Below, piece by piece: positions 53,936 through 63,549 of a DNA stretch of 64,000 bases. Under the pieces are notes generated by a model, which did not search any database, was not told the DNA's origin, and worked only from the letters and a program-made list of their open reading frames with translations. Positions within the stretch are counted from its first letter, which is position 1, and each line of letters begins with the position of its first letter. Made by a program: the position numbers and the translations under genes. The stretch comes from Fibrobacterota bacterium (GTDB lineage Bacteria > Fibrobacterota > Chitinivibrionia > Chitinivibrionales > Chitinispirillaceae), in contig JAEZKC010000002.1 of the NCBI GenBank assembly GCA_023436205.1, forward strand, positions 62,001 through 126,000. The letters are read 5' to 3'.

Positions 53936-54316
53936 ATGAAAGAGATCATGGCCATTATACGCATGAACATGATGAACAAGACAAGAGATGCCCTGGCGGA
54001 GATTGGGATGGGATCGTTTACCGCCCGCAAAGTGCTCGGAAGAGGAAAAGGGAAAGTGGACTTTTCGATTCTCAAGGGAGCGCAAAACGGTATAGAGGAG
54101 GCGATTTCACAGCTCGGCCAGGGACAGAGGCTCATCCCCAAGCGGCTTCTCACTCTTATCGTGCCCGATAAAAAAGTAAACCAGATTGTGAAAACGCTCA
54201 TAAAGGTGAATCAAACTGGAAAGCCGGGAGACGGAAAGATCTTTGTCATGCCGGTAAATGAGTCAATCAGGGTGAGAACCGGGGAATTCGGGGAAAAGAC
54301 TCTGGACGTCGAATGA
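53936..54316 (+). CDS. nifI2: Nitrogenase-specific PII protein NifI2
   Basis: A 126-residue PII relative with a longer T-loop than NifI1 (VLGRGKGKVDFSILKGAQNG and following residues), as is typical of NifI2, and the B-loop GKPGDGKIFVMPV. GAGGAG lies seven bases before the ATG. It forms a hetero-complex with NifI1 that senses 2-oxoglutarate and ATP and inhibits nitrogenase. The pair places this cluster in the group of nif operons known from methanogens, clostridia and some other anaerobes. Confidence 0.95.
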   Translation: MKEIMAIIRMNMMNKTRDALAEIGMGSFTARKVLGRGKGKVDFSILKGAQNGIEEAISQLGQGQRLIPKRLLTLIVPDKKVNQIVKTLIKVNQTGKPGDGKIFVMPVNESIRVRTGEFGEKTLDVE

Positions 54317-54382
54317 AACATAAGAACAGGAAGGTATATGAACGGCTTTGTCACAATGTTCATGTATTGACAGGAGAATCAA

Positions 54383-56059
54383 ATGGCTGACTATAACGAA
54401 CTGGATATCAAGCAGGAGCTTACGGGCACCTATCCGACAAAAACCGCCCGCAAGAGAGCAAAACAGATCACCATTAAATCTGATGATCCGGAAGAAAGCA
54501 ACACCATTCAGGCGAATGTGCGCACGATCCCCGGAATCATCACGCAGCGTGGATGCACCTATGCAGGGTGTAAAGGTGTGGTTCTGGGCCCCACACGCGA
54601 CATTCTCAACCTTACCCATGGCCCAATCGGCTGCGCCTTCTATTCATGGCTTACCCGCCGCAATCAAACCAGGCCGGAAAGCCCTGAAAATGACAACTTC
54701 ATGACCTACTGCTTTTCAACCGACATGCAGGAGGAGGAGATAATTTTCGGAGGAGAAAAGAAGCTCAAGCAGGCTGTCCAGGAAGCTTATGACAACTTTC
54801 ATCCCAAAGCCATTGGAATCTTTGCAACCTGCCCGGTAGGTCTTATCGGCGATGACGTGCATGCAGTTGCCCGTGAAATGAAAGAAAAACTCGGCATCAA
54901 CATCTTTGCTTTCAGCTGTGAAGGCTACAAGGGAGTGTCGCAGTCTGCCGGCCACCATATTGCCAACAACCAGCTGTTCAAGCATGTTATCGGCCAGGAT
55001 GAGTCTCCGCGGGAAGGAAAATTCAAAGTGAACCTGTTGGGAGAATACAACATCGGCGGTGATGCATTTGTCATCGAGGAGCTCTTTGAGAAATGTGGTC
55101 TCACTCTGGTCAGTACTTTTTCCGGAAACTCAACTTACGATAATTTCGCCGGCTCACACCATGCCGACCTCAACATGGTCATGTGTCATCGCTCGATCAA
55201 CTATGTCGCCGATATGATGGAAAAGAAATACGGAATACCATGGATAAAGGTCAATTTCATCGGGGCGGAGGCCACGGCGAAATCGCTTCGAAAGATCGCC
55301 CAGTACTTCGGTGACAGTGAACTTATCTCCAGAACGGAGAAAGTCATCGCGGAGGAGCTGGAAGAAGTTGAAAGGGTGCGTGCAGAAGTCAAAGCGAGAT
55401 GTGAAGGGAAGACTGCCATGCTTTTTGTGGGCGGATCACGTGCACACCATTACCAGGAGCTGTTCAGGGAAATGGGGATGAGCATTGTGGCGGCCGGTTA
55501 TGAATTCGCTCACCGGGACGACTACGAAGGACGCAAGGTTCTGCCGGACATAAAGGTGGATGCTGACAGCAGAAACATTGAAGAGCTCACGGTTGAAGCT
55601 GACCCCTTGCTTTACAAGCCCAGAAAAGACGATGCAGAGCTTACGAGACTTGCATCAGAAGGTTTCACTTTCAAAGACTACGACGGCATGATTCCGGAGA
55701 TGGGTGCAAGAACCATCATAATCGACGATATAAGTCATTATGAAACGGAAAAGATGCTGGAGATCTACAAACCGGACGTTTTCTGCGCGGGAATCAAGGA
55801 AAAATACGCCATACAGAAAATGGGTATTCCCTGCAAACAACTGCATTCATACGATTACGGCGGTCCCTATGCCGCTTTTAAAGGCGCCATCAATTTCTAC
55901 ACAGAAATTGACAGAATGGTCAACACTGCCGTCTGGAAACTTATCAAGGCACCATGGCAGAAAGATCCACAGCTCAGTGCCGGGTACAATCGGGTAGAGA
56001 TCGTGAATGCGACTCCCGAAACTGAAAGGAGTTTAACAGATGTTACTACGACATACTAA
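54383..56059 (+). CDS. nifD: Nitrogenase molybdenum-iron protein alpha chain
   Basis: Catalytic subunit that binds FeMo-co and shares the P cluster. At 558 residues it is of the longer anaerobe type, with an insert of about 50 residues near 400 (VDADSRNIEELTVEADPLLY). P-cluster cysteines lie in RGCTYAGCKG, GPIGCAFYSW and ATCPVGLIGDD. Active-site residues are present: His in SCEGYKGVSQSAGHHIAN, the cofactor Cys in LNMVMCHRSINY and His in QLHSYDYGGPY. These support a molybdenum nitrogenase; no anfG/vnfG is present. It overlaps nifK by 20 bases. Confidence 0.97.
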   Translation: MADYNELDIKQELTGTYPTKTARKRAKQITIKSDDPEESNTIQANVRTIPGIITQRGCTYAGCKGVVLGPTRDILNLTHGPIGCAFYSWLTRRNQTRPESPENDNFMTYCFSTDMQEEEIIFGGEKKLKQAVQEAYDNFHPKAIGIFATCPVGLIGDDVHAVAREMKEKLGINIFAFSCEGYKGVSQSAGHHIANNQLFKHVIGQDESPREGKFKVNLLGEYNIGGDAFVIEELFEKCGLTLVSTFSGNSTYDNFAGSHHADLNMVMCHRSINYVADMMEKKYGIPWIKVNFIGAEATAKSLRKIAQYFGDSELISRTEKVIAEELEEVERVRAEVKARCEGKTAMLFVGGSRAHHYQELFREMGMSIVAAGYEFAHRDDYEGRKVLPDIKVDADSRNIEELTVEADPLLYKPRKDDAELTRLASEGFTFKDYDGMIPEMGARTIIIDDISHYETEKMLEIYKPDVFCAGIKEKYAIQKMGIPCKQLHSYDYGGPYAAFKGAINFYTEIDRMVNTAVWKLIKAPWQKDPQLSAGYNRVEIVNATPETERSLTDVTTTY

Positions 56060-57416
56060 TGCAACAATCAAGGAGCGCAGTGCTCTCACTGTCAATCCGG
56101 CCAAAACCTGCCAGCCCATTGGTGCAATGTATGCAGCTCTGGGACTGCATGGATGTCTTCCCCACAGTCACGGCTCTCAGGGGTGCTGCGCCTATCATCG
56201 AAGCGCTCTCACCCGTCATTATAAAGAGCCGGTCATGGCTGCCACGAGTTCTTTCACTGAGGGTGCAGCTGTATTCGGCGGTCAGGCCAACCTTCTGGAG
56301 GCAATAAGTAACATATTCAGCATTTACGATCCTCTGGTCATTGCGGTTCACACCACCTGTCTATCAGAAACGATCGGAGATGATGTGCACCAGATCGTGG
56401 GCAAGGCCAAAGAGGAAGGACGTATTCCAGCCGGAAAGCATGTGATTTACGCAAGCACTCCTTCCTATGCGGGATCACATGTCACCGGCTTTTCCTCCAT
56501 GGTAAAATCCATGGCCACCACATTTGCCGAGTCGACAGGTAAAACCACTGATACTATCAATCTCATTCCGGGATGGGTGGAACCTTCTGACATGCGGGAA
56601 CTCAAATCGTTGGCTACACTAATGGGAATTAATATTATCATGTTTCCCGATACCTCAGGCGTACTCGATGCTCCTCAGACCGGGTCACATGTAATGTATC
56701 CCAAAGGTGGAGCCACCATTGAGGACATCCGCAAAGCCGGAGACAGCAAGCTGACAATTGCACTAGGCCCCATCGCTTCCGGAGCGGCCGCGAAGGCACT
56801 TGACAGCAAATGCAAGGTTCCTTGCGAAATAATTGCCTTGCCGATTGGTCTTCTAGCTACCGACCGGTTCATTGATCTACTTCGCAAAAAAGCCGGAACT
56901 GCCGTGCCCGACAGCATAACAGACGAGCGCGGCAGACTGATTGATTTGATTGCCGATATGCAGCAGTACTTTTATGGAAAACGGGTGGCGATGTTCGGGG
57001 ATCCCGATCAGCTTGTAAGCCTGGGTGAGTTTCTGGTCACTCTTGGCATGAAACCGGTTTACACTGTCACCGGTACCCCCGGCAAAAAGTTCGAAAAGCG
57101 GATGAGAGATGCACTGGGTACCGCAGGTGATGATGCAAAGATCGCCAGCTCCGCAGACATGTATCTGATGCATCAATGGATAAAGAACGAGCCGGTTGAT
57201 CTCATCATCGGTAACACTTATGGAAAGTATATCGCCCGGGATGAAAACATTCCGTTCATTAGATTTGGATTTCCAATTCTTGACAGAGTCGGACACAGCT
57301 ATTTCCCCACAGTGGGTTACAGCGGTGCCATGAGACTTGCAGTCAGAATCCTTGATGCCTTGCTCGATAAAAAGGATAGAGAAGCACCTGAAGAATCGTT
57401 TGAGCTTGTAATGTAA
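56040..57416 (+). CDS. nifK: Nitrogenase molybdenum-iron protein beta chain
   Basis: Pairs with NifD and carries half of the P cluster. The cysteines are in NPAKTCQPIGAM, HGSQGCCAYHRS and TTCLSETIGDD. At 458 residues it lacks the N-terminal extension of Azotobacter NifK, as is usual in anaerobe-type enzymes. AAAGGAG lies eight bases before the ATG, inside nifD. Translation of the two subunits is therefore linked. Confidence 0.97.
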   Translation: MLLRHTNATIKERSALTVNPAKTCQPIGAMYAALGLHGCLPHSHGSQGCCAYHRSALTRHYKEPVMAATSSFTEGAAVFGGQANLLEAISNIFSIYDPLVIAVHTTCLSETIGDDVHQIVGKAKEEGRIPAGKHVIYASTPSYAGSHVTGFSSMVKSMATTFAESTGKTTDTINLIPGWVEPSDMRELKSLATLMGINIIMFPDTSGVLDAPQTGSHVMYPKGGATIEDIRKAGDSKLTIALGPIASGAAAKALDSKCKVPCEIIALPIGLLATDRFIDLLRKKAGTAVPDSITDERGRLIDLIADMQQYFYGKRVAMFGDPDQLVSLGEFLVTLGMKPVYTVTGTPGKKFEKRMRDALGTAGDDAKIASSADMYLMHQWIKNEPVDLIIGNTYGKYIARDENIPFIRFGFPILDRVGHSYFPTVGYSGAMRLAVRILDALLDKKDREAPEESFELVM

Positions 57417-57445
57417 ATACATTTTTACTTTCAGGAGACGATCCC

Positions 57446-58801
57446 GTGAGATCAATTATTGAAGAACGCAAAAATCAGATTATCCAGGCTGGAGCAGAGG
57501 GAACACTTGAATGCGGAAAGCCCAGTGCGGCCGGATCAGTCAGTCAGAGAGCATGCGTTTTCTGTGGTTCACGGGTAGTCCTCTATCCTATTACAGACGC
57601 ACTTCACCTTGTTCATGGGCCTGCAGGTTGCGCCGCCTACACATGGGATATACGGGGAGCCCTGTCAAGCGGAAAACAGCTGCACCGCATGAGCTTCAGC
57701 ACAGACCTTAGAGAAAAGGAGGTGATCTACGGAGGAGAGAGTAAATTGAGGAGCGCGCTTTATGAACTTATTGACAGGTTCAAACCCGCAGCCGCCTTTG
57801 TCTACTCTACCTGCATTGCCGGGATTATCGGAGATGATGTCGAGGCGATTTGCAGGGAGGTCAGCACCAGAAAAGCACTGCCTGTAATTCCCGTGGAATC
57901 AGAGGGTTTCAAGGGAACGAAGAAGGATGGATATTTGGCGGCCTGCGGCGCTCTTTTTAAACTTATTGGAAAACCTAAAACAAAAATCCCCCTCAGCATA
58001 AACATCATCGGCGATTTCAATGTGGCTGGAGAATCCTGGATCATACAGGAGTACTACCGAAAAATGGGAATACATGTTCAGTCAGTCATGACCGGTGATG
58101 GAAAAGTCGAAAAGATAGCAAAGAGTGCCTGCGCTCAGCTCAATGTTGTCCAGTGCAGCGGTTCGATGATTCATCTGGCCAGGATGATGGAGGAAAGCTA
58201 CGGGATTCCCTTCATGAGAGTTTCATACTTCGGCATTGAAGATACCGCTGAGGCTCTTTACAAAGTAGCTGACTTCTTCAACGATCAGAAAGTACAAAAC
58301 CTCACCGAAGAACTGGTGAGAAGCGAAACTGAAAGAATCCTTCCAAAACTTAAAGAGTGGCGCCGGTTTCTGAATGATAAAAAAGCGGCGATCTATGTCG
58401 GAGGAGCATTTAAAGCCATATCCCTGGTCAAAGCTCTTCGACATCTTGGCATGAGAGTTGTCATGGCCGGCACACAGACCGGCAACAAGGATGACTACTC
58501 GGAACTGAGAAATGTTTGTGAGAGTGACACCATCATTCTTGATGATTCCAACCCGGCCGAAATGTCAAGATACCTTATGGGAAAAGATGTCGATCTGTTC
58601 ATCGGCGGAGTCAAGGAAAGGCCGATTGCCTATAAACTTGGAATCGGGTTTTGCGACCACAACCATGAACGCAAAATCCCCCTGGCGGGCTTTGAGGGAA
58701 TGGAAGCGTTCGGTGCGGAAGTGTTTGCTACAGTATGCAGCCCTGTCTGGAAATTTCACCCCAGAAAAAATCACACACCTAAAAACCAGGAGAACCAGTG
58801 A
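57446..58801 (+). CDS. nifE: FeMo-cofactor scaffold protein NifE
   Basis: With NifN forms the scaffold on which the NifB-derived cluster is completed with molybdenum and homocitrate. Related to NifD: Cys residues in RACVFCGSR, GPAGCAAYTW and STCIAGIIGDD are conserved, and VVQCSGSM corresponds to the cofactor-Cys region. The His of the NifD active site is not present. Length is 451 residues. Start is GTG 57446 with AGGAG eight bases upstream. The stop overlaps the nifN start. Confidence 0.96.
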   Translation: MRSIIEERKNQIIQAGAEGTLECGKPSAAGSVSQRACVFCGSRVVLYPITDALHLVHGPAGCAAYTWDIRGALSSGKQLHRMSFSTDLREKEVIYGGESKLRSALYELIDRFKPAAAFVYSTCIAGIIGDDVEAICREVSTRKALPVIPVESEGFKGTKKDGYLAACGALFKLIGKPKTKIPLSINIIGDFNVAGESWIIQEYYRKMGIHVQSVMTGDGKVEKIAKSACAQLNVVQCSGSMIHLARMMEESYGIPFMRVSYFGIEDTAEALYKVADFFNDQKVQNLTEELVRSETERILPKLKEWRRFLNDKKAAIYVGGAFKAISLVKALRHLGMRVVMAGTQTGNKDDYSELRNVCESDTIILDDSNPAEMSRYLMGKDVDLFIGGVKERPIAYKLGIGFCDHNHERKIPLAGFEGMEAFGAEVFATVCSPVWKFHPRKNHTPKNQENQ

Positions 58802-60156
58802 TGAATGGGACTATCGGCAAAAAGTCTGCGGCTGCAGTTAACACCTGCAGATTATGTGCACCTCTGGGAGCTTCGCTTGCGTTCAAGGGCGTACAAGAGT
58901 CAATCGCTCTGCTGCACGGATCACAAGGGTGTGCCACCTACATTCGAAGGTATCTCATCAGTCATTTCAGAGAACCTCTGGACATTGCCTCCTCAAGCAT
59001 CAGCGAAGAGTCTACCATCTTCGGAGGGGATAAAAATCTTATCAGAGCCTTGGAAAATGTAACAAACATCTATCACCCCAGGCTTATCGGAGTCGCCACA
59101 ACCTGCTTGACGGAAACCATCGGAGAGGATACCGAGTCCTCGATCCGTCGTTTTCTTTCAAACAACGATGCATACAGACCTCTTGTGGTTAATGTGTCCA
59201 CACCATCATACAGCGCAAACTATTCAGACGGGTTCAATGCAACGATTAAAGCGCTGGTTGCGACACTTGCAGGAGGAGGAAAACATACCCGTAAAATCAA
59301 CCTCCTCCCGGGTTCGCTCTCTCCAGCCGACCTGAGACATTTGAAAACAATGATGGAGGATTTCGGCCTGGAATATACAATGCTCCCAGACTATTCAGAA
59401 ACTCTCGACGGGGTCTCCTGGAGCGACTACAACTATCTTCCGCAAGGCGGCACCTCCATCCTTTCCATACGAGATATGGGGCGGGCTGCAAGCTCCATTG
59501 AATTCACCGTCTGCCGGGACAGCTCCGAAACGGCTTCCGAATTTCTTAAAGGAAGCAACGGCGTTCCCTCACTTCGCATGATGATACCAATTGGAGTGGA
59601 TGCGGTGGATGAATTCATGGCTGTCCTGCAGAAACTGAGCGGAAACAAAATCCCAGAAAAGTACACCATGGAACGGGGACGTTTAATTGACTCCTACATG
59701 GATGCTCACAAATACTGCTTCGGGAAAAAAGTTGCACTTATCGGAGAGGAGGAGTTAATCATCTCCATCGCCAGATTCCTCAATGAAACTGGAATGACCC
59801 CGGTGCTGTGTGCCTCATCCTGCCCTAAAGACCGACTCCGCCGTTCCCTCAATTCACTGCTTCCTGAAATTGCCCTGAATACAAAGGTGCTGGAGGATAC
59901 TGACTACGACACCTTTGAATCAGCTGTAAAGGAAAGCGGTGCAGATATCATAATCGGAAACAGCAAAGCTTTCGGATTAGCGAAACGCTGCGCCATTCCA
60001 CTGGTACGAGTCGGATTTCCCATACACGACAGGTTCGGAGGTCAACGGATGCTTCATGTCGGCTACAGAGGCACCCAGGAACTCTTTGACAGAATTGTGA
60101 ATGCACTTCTGAAGCATACACAGGATTCTTCGGAAATCGGTTACGGCTACTTGTGA
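58801..60156 (+). CDS. nifN: FeMo-cofactor scaffold protein NifN
   Basis: A 451-residue NifK-like scaffold subunit. Conserved cysteines are in NTCRLCAPLGAS, HGSQGCATYIRR and TTCLTETIGED. The ATG shares its A with the nifE stop (TGATG), so translation is coupled. It is not fused to NifX or NifB. NifEN receives NifB-co and exchanges iron for molybdenum. Confidence 0.95.
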   Translation: MNGTIGKKSAAAVNTCRLCAPLGASLAFKGVQESIALLHGSQGCATYIRRYLISHFREPLDIASSSISEESTIFGGDKNLIRALENVTNIYHPRLIGVATTCLTETIGEDTESSIRRFLSNNDAYRPLVVNVSTPSYSANYSDGFNATIKALVATLAGGGKHTRKINLLPGSLSPADLRHLKTMMEDFGLEYTMLPDYSETLDGVSWSDYNYLPQGGTSILSIRDMGRAASSIEFTVCRDSSETASEFLKGSNGVPSLRMMIPIGVDAVDEFMAVLQKLSGNKIPEKYTMERGRLIDSYMDAHKYCFGKKVALIGEEELIISIARFLNETGMTPVLCASSCPKDRLRRSLNSLLPEIALNTKVLEDTDYDTFESAVKESGADIIIGNSKAFGLAKRCAIPLVRVGFPIHDRFGGQRMLHVGYRGTQELFDRIVNALLKHTQDSSEIGYGYL

Positions 60157-60176
60157 TAACATCAAAGGAGAGAATA

Positions 60177-61427
60177 ATGGAACTGAAAAGTCACCCATGC
60201 TTTAATGAAGAGTCCAAAGGTAAATACGGACGAGTGCATCTGCCGATTGCTCCTGACTGCAATGTCAAGTGCCGCTTCTGTAACAGAAAATTTGATTGCG
60301 TCAATGAAAGTCGCCCCGGGGTCACATCCAGAATACTTAATTCTGATCAATGTGTCGCCTATCTTGAAAAACTGCTACAGAAAGACCCCCGCATTAAAGT
60401 TGCCGGGGTTGCCGGCCCCGGTGATGCCTTCGCCGACCCCATGCGTACAATTGACGCACTCCAGAAAGTTCGCAGCCGTTTTCCGGAACTGCTCCTGTGC
60501 ATCGCAACCAACGGACTTTCCCTTGCACCATGGGTTGATGAACTGAGCAAGTTGAATATATCACATGTCACGGTCACTGTAAATGCTGTTGATCCTAAAA
60601 TTGGGGCAGATATCTATTCCTGGGTACGATATAACAAAAAGGTGCTCAGAGGATTAGATGCGGCTACAGTCCTTTTAGAAAACCAGGAAGAAGCCATTCG
60701 AAAACTCAAAGAAAAAAACATCATCGTAAAAATCAATTCTGTGATTCTTCCTGGCATAAATGAGCATCATACGGTAAAAGTGGCCAGCACTGTGGCATCC
60801 TGGGGTGCCAATATATTCAACGCTCTTCCCTTGCTTCCTGCAGAAGGAAGCGATTTTGCACACCTGCAGCCTCCAACACATCACACTGTAGCCACAATCA
60901 GAGAACAAGCCGAAGCTTACCTTCCGCAAATGAGGCATTGTGGAAGATGCCGGGCTGATGCAGCGGGGCTTCTGGGCGAATCAGAAATCAGCGGCATAGC
61001 CGCTTTACTTGATGAATGCACCAGAATTTCTCCTTCTGAGACAAGACCCTCAGTGGCTGTGGCCAGCCGGGAAGGATTGCTGGTGAACATGCATTTGGGA
61101 GAAGCACCCAAGCTCATGGTCTACAAATGCGATGAAAAGGGCAACTATGTAAAAACTTCCGAACGAGAAGCTCCTCCAAAGGGATTGGGGGCTGAGCGGT
61201 GGAAACTACTGGCGCAGACTTTCTCTGACTGCTGCGCGATTCTGGTTTCAGGAGCGGGTGAAAATCCCGTCAGATATCTTGAAGAACAGGGAATTAGAAT
61301 TATTCAGATGAACAGCCTTATTGAAGACGGACTTGATCACATTTACAAAGGCACTAAAGCTCCTCCCCTGCCGGTTAAACTTGGATGCGGTTCGGGATGC
61401 AGCGGCAATGGTGCCGGTTGCGTATAA
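60177..61427 (+). CDS. nifB: NifB radical SAM enzyme with NifX-like domain and Cys-rich tail
   Basis: Makes NifB-co, the 8Fe core of the cofactor. Residues 1-280 are the radical SAM part; the cluster motif is APDCNVKCRFCNRKF (C-x3-C-x2-C), and extra cysteines lie in SHPCF and MRHCGRCRAD. Residues about 290-395 are a NifX/NafY-like domain (VAVASREGLLVNMHLGEA and following). The protein ends in a small Cys/Gly tail, KLGCGSGCSGNGAGCV. AAGGAG lies six bases before ATG 60177. NifB-NifX fusions are known; the tail is less common. Confidence 0.96.
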   Translation: MELKSHPCFNEESKGKYGRVHLPIAPDCNVKCRFCNRKFDCVNESRPGVTSRILNSDQCVAYLEKLLQKDPRIKVAGVAGPGDAFADPMRTIDALQKVRSRFPELLLCIATNGLSLAPWVDELSKLNISHVTVTVNAVDPKIGADIYSWVRYNKKVLRGLDAATVLLENQEEAIRKLKEKNIIVKINSVILPGINEHHTVKVASTVASWGANIFNALPLLPAEGSDFAHLQPPTHHTVATIREQAEAYLPQMRHCGRCRADAAGLLGESEISGIAALLDECTRISPSETRPSVAVASREGLLVNMHLGEAPKLMVYKCDEKGNYVKTSEREAPPKGLGAERWKLLAQTFSDCCAILVSGAGENPVRYLEEQGIRIIQMNSLIEDGLDHIYKGTKAPPLPVKLGCGSGCSGNGAGCV

Positions 61428-61448
61428 ACCTAAATAAGGAGTTGCAAA

Positions 61449-61754
61449 ATGCAAAAACCGACCCGCCACATTCTTGTCTGCGGTAGCTTCAGGGCTCAAG
61501 GCTCACCACAGGGGATCTGCAATAAAAAAGGTGCGGTATCTCTTCTTCAGTATCTGGAGAGTGAACTGACTGACAGAGGTATGGATGACTGCATGGTGTC
61601 CATGACGGGATGTCTTAAAGTGTGTGACCGCGGCCCGGCAATGGTGGTTTATCCAGAAAACATCTGGTATGGCGGATTGTCCGAATCGAAAATTGATGAA
61701 ATCCTCGATGCAATGGAAGCTGGAACCATAAAACAGGAATATGTCATAACGTAA
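61449..61754 (+). CDS. Thioredoxin-like [2Fe-2S] ferredoxin
   Basis: A 101-residue ferredoxin of the thioredoxin-fold type. The four ligands are C11, C24, C55 and C59 in ILVCGS, QGICNKKGA and MTGCLKVCDRGPAMVVYP. AAGGAG lies seven bases before the ATG. Similar proteins sit in many nif clusters (Shethna-type FeSI) and may donate electrons or protect nitrogenase from oxygen. Which of these applies here cannot be read. Confidence 0.88.
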   Translation: MQKPTRHILVCGSFRAQGSPQGICNKKGAVSLLQYLESELTDRGMDDCMVSMTGCLKVCDRGPAMVVYPENIWYGGLSESKIDEILDAMEAGTIKQEYVIT

Positions 61755-61764
61755 GGATGGCAGT

Positions 61765-62889
61765 ATGGACAAGCGAAAGATCAACCTGATTGACACTACG
61801 CTTCGTGACGGGGCCCAGGGATGCAACACCGCATTTTCGTATGAGGATAAACTTCATATAGCAGAAATGTTGACTTCCAGCGGTCTTTCACACATCGAAG
61901 CTGGTATTCCGGCCATGGGTGAAGAAGAGATCCAGTCGATAAGCGAAATCAAACGCCGCTTTCCGCAGCTCCATGTGATAAGCTGGTGCAGGGCCCTGAA
62001 ATCAGATATTGACCTTGCAGCAAAAAGCGGCTGCGATTCCGTGCACATTTCACTTCCGGCCTCCTCTCTTCACCAGAGAATTACCGGAATCGAGGAGGAA
62101 TTCGTTCTCGATATATGCTCTACCATTCTGCAATATGCACTGCCGAAATTTGATTCAGTTTCAATCGGTGCGCAGGATGCCTCACGAGCAGATCCCCGAT
62201 TCCTTACATCGCTTGTCCTCACTGCAAAGCAACTTGGTGCCTGTCGGGTGAGAATCGCCGACACGGTCGGCATTCTCACTCCGCGTGCCACAGAATCCCT
62301 GATTAGCGGCATTCTCTCGCAGGTACCCGATGCGAGCCTCGAATTCCATGCTCATAACGACCTCGGAATGGCAACTGCAAATACCGTAACCGCGATTCAA
62401 TGCGGTGCGGACAGTGCCTCTGTAACTCTGTGCGGACTGGGAGAGAGAGCGGGCAATGCGGCTCTCGAAGAAGTAGCTGTTGCGCTCAATCTGGAGAAAA
62501 CTGTTGAATCAAATTTGAATCTTAAGAATATAAGCCAGATCTGCCATGAGGTTTACCAGATCATAAAGCAACCTATTCCATTCGGTAAACCTGTTGTAGG
62601 TAAAGGAGCATTCAAACACGAATCCGGTATTCACTGCCAGGGGTTACTCGAAGACAGCCGTGCTTATGAACCGTATTCACCGGAAAGCGTAGGCCAGAAA
62701 CGTGAATTCCTGGCAGGAACACACAGCGGAACATCCGGAGTAATTGCCATGCTTTCCAACAGTGGTATTTCCATTTCAAGACAGCAGGCATATGAATTCC
62801 TCGAAACGGTGAGGCATGCCGCAGTTGCTTCTGAAAAAGCATTACATGAAGAGGATGTCGCCGCACTGTATAAAAGCTGCTATGCTTGA
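61765..62889 (+). CDS. nifV: Homocitrate synthase NifV
   Basis: Condenses acetyl-CoA and 2-oxoglutarate to the homocitrate ligand of FeMo-co. At 374 residues the motifs are LIDTTLRDGAQGCNTAFS at the N-terminus, then IADTVGILTP, FHAHNDLGMATAN and GLGERAGNAALEEVA. GKGAFKHESGIHCQGLL is in the C-terminal part. It resembles isopropylmalate synthase, but length and context favour NifV. AAGGATG precedes the ATG, ten bases after the ferredoxin stop. Confidence 0.95.
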   Translation: MDKRKINLIDTTLRDGAQGCNTAFSYEDKLHIAEMLTSSGLSHIEAGIPAMGEEEIQSISEIKRRFPQLHVISWCRALKSDIDLAAKSGCDSVHISLPASSLHQRITGIEEEFVLDICSTILQYALPKFDSVSIGAQDASRADPRFLTSLVLTAKQLGACRVRIADTVGILTPRATESLISGILSQVPDASLEFHAHNDLGMATANTVTAIQCGADSASVTLCGLGERAGNAALEEVAVALNLEKTVESNLNLKNISQICHEVYQIIKQPIPFGKPVVGKGAFKHESGIHCQGLLEDSRAYEPYSPESVGQKREFLAGTHSGTSGVIAMLSNSGISISRQQAYEFLETVRHAAVASEKALHEEDVAALYKSCYA

Positions 62890-62904
62890 AAGTAAATTAT
62901 TTAC

Positions 62905-63372
62905 ATGATAAAAATAATCGAAGCAGACCTTACCGATATGTCTCATCAGATAGCCATTTGTCACCTGATAAACAGCTATCTGCTAGATCCCATGGGTGGA
63001 CAATCCTCTGCTCACAGTGAAGAAAAACAAAAACGGTTGATCAACTGGCTCACCGAAGCCGGTAACGTGCTTTGCCTTCTGGCTTATATAGACCACTCCC
63101 CTGCAGGTCTGGCCGTCTGTTTCAAACAGTTCTCCACCTTTCTGGTAAAACCTGTCATCAATATTCATGACCTGATAGTCGATAAGGAATATCGTAACAG
63201 GGGGATTGGCCGTGCATTACTAAAGGAAATAGCAGATTTTGCCAGAAAGAACGATTATGGCAAGGTCACTTTAGAAGTCCGCAAAGATAATGCAGTGGCA
63301 AAAAAGCTGTATACCGGAATGGGATTCAATGAATGTGACCCTGAAATGCACTTCTGGGTGAAACACATCTGA
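62905..63372 (+). CDS. GNAT-family N-acetyltransferase
   Basis: A 155-residue acetyltransferase. The acetyl-CoA loop is RNRGIGRALLKEIADFARKN, preceded by HDLIVDKEYRN, with the C-terminal VAKKLYTGMGFNECD. It follows nifV by 15 bases and is probably on the nif transcript, but no nif role is known to me. The substrate cannot be predicted. Its ribosome-binding site is weak. Confidence 0.9.
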   Translation: MIKIIEADLTDMSHQIAICHLINSYLLDPMGGQSSAHSEEKQKRLINWLTEAGNVLCLLAYIDHSPAGLAVCFKQFSTFLVKPVINIHDLIVDKEYRNRGIGRALLKEIADFARKNDYGKVTLEVRKDNAVAKKLYTGMGFNECDPEMHFWVKHI

Positions 63373-63549
63373 GGTGGTGAATTTGACGCCTGTTCACTTT
63401 TATGTTCCTCCTTCAACCCTAAAAACCTCATCATATCCGTAATGAATTTGTATGGGGCCTCTTTCATTTGCTTGGAGTGATCCCGACAACCATTTATTTT
63501 GCTTATTTGATCATTGAAGTAGTTCTCACATTAATATGAGGAGCTGTAA

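Noticed and set aside
54383..57416. Alternative (vanadium or iron-only) nitrogenase
   Set aside because: No delta-subunit gene lies between the alpha and beta genes, and nifE, nifN, nifB and nifV follow; the set fits a molybdenum enzyme.
61765..62889. 2-isopropylmalate synthase (LeuA)
   Set aside because: The protein is shorter, lacks the LeuA C-terminal regulatory domain and lies in the nif operon, so homocitrate synthase is preferred.
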